Below are positions 6,557 through 8,689 of a DNA stretch of 8,689 bases, piece after piece. Every line of letters starts with the position of its first letter. The stretch's first letter is position 1. Made by a program: the position numbers and the translations under genes. Source of the stretch: Actinomycetota bacterium (GTDB taxonomy: Bacteria > Actinomycetota > Actinomycetes > Actinomycetales > Actinomycetaceae). The notes under the pieces are model-generated. The model ran no database searches. It had not been told where the DNA came from and saw only the letters and a program-made list of their open reading frames with translations. The stretch covers positions 1-8,689 of the forward strand of contig JAHYYD010000086.1 of the NCBI GenBank assembly GCA_019425105.1, written 5' to 3'.

Positions 6557-7633
6557 ATGTCCATCGAGTACACCCCCGGCCCCCTTCTGGACGCCGCGCG
6601 TAACACGCCCACCGCCCTGTGGAACGATTCGTCGGACCCGAGCGAGCTGGCACAGTCCATTTCCTTCGGTGGCGTCGGTGCCACCTGCAACCCAACCATT
6701 GCCTACACCTGCATCAACCAGCGTCGTGACGTGTGGCTGCCCCGCATCGCCGAGCTCGCCAAGGAAATGCCCGAGGCTACCGAGTCTGAAATCGGCTGGC
6801 AGGTCGTGCGCGAGCTATCACTCGAGGCCGCCAAGCTCCTCGTGCCCATTTTCGAGGCCGAGAATGGCCGCAACGGTCGCCTATCCATGCAGACGGATCC
6901 GCGCCTGGCCCGCAGCGCCAAGGCCCTCGCTGACCAGGCCGAGGAGTTCCACAACCTCGCCAAGAACATTATCGTGAAGATTCCCGCCACGTCGGTGGGC
7001 ATCGAAGCCATCGAAGAGGCCACCTACCGCGGCGTCTCCGTCAACGTGACAGTGTCCTTCTCCGTCGCCCAGGCCGTCGTCACGGGCGAGGCCATTGAGC
7101 GCGGCCTCAAGCGCCGCGAGGCCGAGGGCAAGGACACCTCCCAGATGGGCCCGGTCGTCACCCTCATGGTGGGCCGCCTTGACGACTGGATCAAGGAGGT
7201 CGCCAAGCGCGATCGCCTGTTCATCGATCCGGGTCACCTCGAGTGGTGCGGCATTGCCGCCTTCAAGCACGCCTACCAGGAATTCCAGAAGCGAGGCCTG
7301 CGCGCCCGCATGCTCTCCGCCGCGTTCCGTAACGTCATGCACTGGTCCGAGTTCGTCGGTGGCGACGTGGTCGTCTCCCCGCCGTTCGAGTGGGCCAAGC
7401 TCATCAACGACTCGGACTACACGGTGGAAGAGCGCATGGACATCCCCGTGCGCGAGGACATTATGAAGACCCTGCTCTCGATCCCCGAGTTCGTCCGTGC
7501 CTACGAGCCCGACGGCATGACCCCGGAAGAGTTCGATACCTTCGGTGCCACCGTGCGGACTCTGCGCGGCTTCCTGCAGGCAGACGCTGACCTCGACGCA
7601 CTGGTGCGCGACGTCATTATGCCCGCCCCGTGA
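6557..7633 (+). CDS. Transaldolase-family protein (Schiff-base aldolase fold), role in inositol catabolism unassigned
   Basis: 358 residues of the transaldolase TIM-barrel family. Marks in order: acidic LWNDSSDP (21-28), the strand-2 motif GATCNPTIAY (41-50) where classic enzymes have TTNP, the Schiff-base segment NIIVKIPATSVGIEA (137-151) with Lys141, GVSVNVTVSFSVAQAV (159-174), WCGIAAFKHAYQEFQ (230-244) and SAAFRNV (254-260). Length is near that of the actinobacterial Tal group (about 370), but several motif positions differ. The ATG at 6557 follows AAAGGAG (6539-6545) by 11 nt; an in-frame ATG at 6491 lies upstream of the proposed -10 and is rejected. It has its own promoter with a perfect operator, and iolG follows 91 nt later. 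Ordinary transaldolase moves a dihydroxyacetone unit in the pentose phosphate pathway. In this context a role in cleaving DKGP, where no other aldolase is seen, is an attractive but unproved inference. A second possibility is a spare pentose-phosphate transaldolase induced with inositol use. Confidence 0.85.
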   Translation: MSIEYTPGPLLDAARNTPTALWNDSSDPSELAQSISFGGVGATCNPTIAYTCINQRRDVWLPRIAELAKEMPEATESEIGWQVVRELSLEAAKLLVPIFEAENGRNGRLSMQTDPRLARSAKALADQAEEFHNLAKNIIVKIPATSVGIEAIEEATYRGVSVNVTVSFSVAQAVVTGEAIERGLKRREAEGKDTSQMGPVVTLMVGRLDDWIKEVAKRDRLFIDPGHLEWCGIAAFKHAYQEFQKRGLRARMLSAAFRNVMHWSEFVGGDVVVSPPFEWAKLINDSDYTVEERMDIPVREDIMKTLLSIPEFVRAYEPDGMTPEEFDTFGATVRTLRGFLQADADLDALVRDVIMPAP

Positions 7634-7641
7634 TCTCTCTC

Positions 7642-7689
7642 GGTGGCTCCGCACGATGCGTGTGGGGCCACCACCGGTCACGGTTTTTT
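7642..7689 (+). terminator. Terminator-like stem between the transaldolase gene and iolG
   Basis: Arms 7642-7654 and 7660-7672 form a 13-bp RNA stem (two G-U pairs) with a 5-nt loop. An ACCG-GTCA-CGGT mini-stem (7673-7684) then leads into a run of six T (7684-7689). The large stem is 11 nt from the T run, so this is not textbook, but stem plus T6 argues for partial termination. iolG may be read by read-through or from a promoter I could not identify; 7690-7724 shows no clear hexamers. Confidence 0.55.
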
Positions 7690-7724
7690 GCTCCCCAGCA
7701 CACCCCGCCCAGAAAGAAGCAAAG

Positions 7725-8689
7725 ATGCTCAACATTGCCGTCATCGGCGCCGGCCGCATCGGCCACGTTCATGCCAAGACCATCGCCGCCCACCCCGGCG
7801 CCACCCTCGCTCTCGTCGCCGATCCTTTCGGCGATGCCGCACGCAAGCTGGCCGAGGTCTACGGTGCCCGCCACACGACCGACGTTGATTCCGTCTTCAC
7901 CGACGAGGGCGTCGACGCCGTCGTCATCGGCTCCCCGACGCCGCTGCACATCCCCCACCTGCTCGCTGCCGCCAAGGCCGACAAGGCCGTGCTGTGCGAG
8001 AAGCCCATCGCCCTGGACATGAAGGACGTGGAGGCCGCCCGCGACGAGCTGGGTGCCGTGTCTGTACCCGTCATGTTCGGCTTCAACCGCCGCTTCGACC
8101 CTTCCTTCGCTGCGGCGCACGCTCAGCTCGAGGAGGGCAAGATCGGCGACCTGGAGAACCTGCTCATCATCTCGCGCGACCCCTCCGCTCCCCCGGCCGA
8201 GTATGTGAAGGTTTCCGGCGGCATCTTCCGCGACATGACCATCCATGACTTCGACATGGCCCGCTTCTTCCTGGGCGACATCGTTGAGGTGCACGCTTTC
8301 GGCCAGAACTTCAACGAAGAGATCAAGGCGGCCGGCGATTTCGACGCCGCCGTGGTCACCCTGAAGAACGCCGACGGCGTCGTCGCCACCATCGTCAACA
8401 ACCGTCAGTGCCCAGCAGGCTACGACCAGCGCCTGGAGGTTCAGGGGTCGACAGGTACGCTCAACGTGGACAATATCCGCGCCACAACCGTGCGCCTGTC
8501 CAACGCCGAGGTCACGGACGCGGCCGAGCCATACCTTGACTTCTTCTTGCAGCGCTACGCGGATGCCTACCGCCTTGAGCTGACCGCCTTCATCGATGCC
8601 GTCGTAGCGGGCACGAAGCCCACGCCGTCCATCGACGATGCGATCGAGGCTCTGCGCCTGGCCGAGGCGGCCACGGAGTCGGCGAAGAC
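7725..8689 (+). CDS. iolG: Inositol 2-dehydrogenase (Gfo/Idh/MocA family), 3' end cut by the window
   Basis: Oxidises myo-inositol to 2-keto-myo-inositol with NAD, the first catabolic step; cytosolic. I translated it to the window end: 321 full codons and no stop, while the family is about 335-345 residues, so only a short tail is missing. The Rossmann motif is VIGAGRIGHVHAK (6-18), and acidic Asp33 after strand 2 suggests NAD rather than NADP. Next come the EKPIA motif with Lys93 (92-96), MFGFNRRFDPSF (117-128), and GGIFRDMTIHDFDMARF (165-181) with Asp170 and His174. Lys93, Asp170 and His174 match the catalytic Lys-Asp-His set of Bacillus IolG. The weak purine-rich AGAAAGAAG (7711-7719) precedes the ATG. 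scyllo-Inositol dehydrogenases are close relatives, so the exact stereoisomer is less sure than the family. Confidence 0.92.
   Translation, partial: MLNIAVIGAGRIGHVHAKTIAAHPGATLALVADPFGDAARKLAEVYGARHTTDVDSVFTDEGVDAVVIGSPTPLHIPHLLAAAKADKAVLCEKPIALDMKDVEAARDELGAVSVPVMFGFNRRFDPSFAAAHAQLEEGKIGDLENLLIISRDPSAPPAEYVKVSGGIFRDMTIHDFDMARFFLGDIVEVHAFGQNFNEEIKAAGDFDAAVVTLKNADGVVATIVNNRQCPAGYDQRLEVQGSTGTLNVDNIRATTVRLSNAEVTDAAEPYLDFFLQRYADAYRLELTAFIDAVVAGTKPTPSIDDAIEALRLAEAATESAK

Noticed and set aside
6881..7759. Minus-strand frames opposite the transaldolase gene and iolG (also 7617-8294)
   Set aside because: No family resemblance and no ribosome site; they cover the terminator-like stem and start inside another gene.

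Overview
The window is the core of a myo-inositol catabolic (iol) locus from a GC-rich Gram-positive bacterium. An actinobacterium is the best fit, and I would guess the Actinomycetaceae or a neighbouring family. The basis is GC-rich codon third positions, AAGGAG-type ribosome sites, and a HutC/GntR-type regulator beside iol enzymes, as in Corynebacterium glutamicum. The taxonomic placement is inference.

Layout: the locus is divergent around a regulatory gap at about 5489-5678. Leftward (minus strand) run iolC (5-dehydro-2-deoxygluconokinase), iolB (5-deoxy-glucuronate isomerase) and iolD (trihydroxycyclohexanedione hydrolase), ending in a strong hairpin terminator at 1595-1628. Beyond it, iolA/mmsA ((methyl)malonate-semialdehyde dehydrogenase) has its own promoter and runs off the left edge. 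Rightward (plus strand) come a GntR/HutC regulator (probable iolR), a transaldolase-family protein of unassigned substrate, a terminator-like stem, and iolG (inositol 2-dehydrogenase), which runs off the right edge.

Together: IolG oxidises inositol to 2-keto-myo-inositol. IolE, not seen here, would dehydrate it. IolD hydrolyses the ring, IolB isomerises the product and IolC phosphorylates it to 5-dehydro-2-deoxygluconate 6-phosphate (DKGP). An aldolase must then cleave DKGP to dihydroxyacetone phosphate and malonate semialdehyde, which IolA converts to acetyl-CoA. No recognised DKGP aldolase (class II IolJ, a DUF2090 domain fused to IolC, or the Cgl0159-type barrel) lies in the window. The transaldolase-family gene, a Schiff-base aldolase fold with its lysine intact, is therefore the most interesting gene here.

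Regulation: a 14-bp dyad, TTTGT-N4-ACAAA, occurs at three promoters (iolA 1406-1419, iolC 5569-5582 with one mismatch, transaldolase 6461-6474). It resembles the C. glutamicum IolR site as I remember it, and ties all three transcription units to the adjacent GntR-type regulator. The annotated genes cover almost everything; no tRNA, rRNA, CRISPR array or mobile element was seen, and no gene-free gap exceeds 300 bases.
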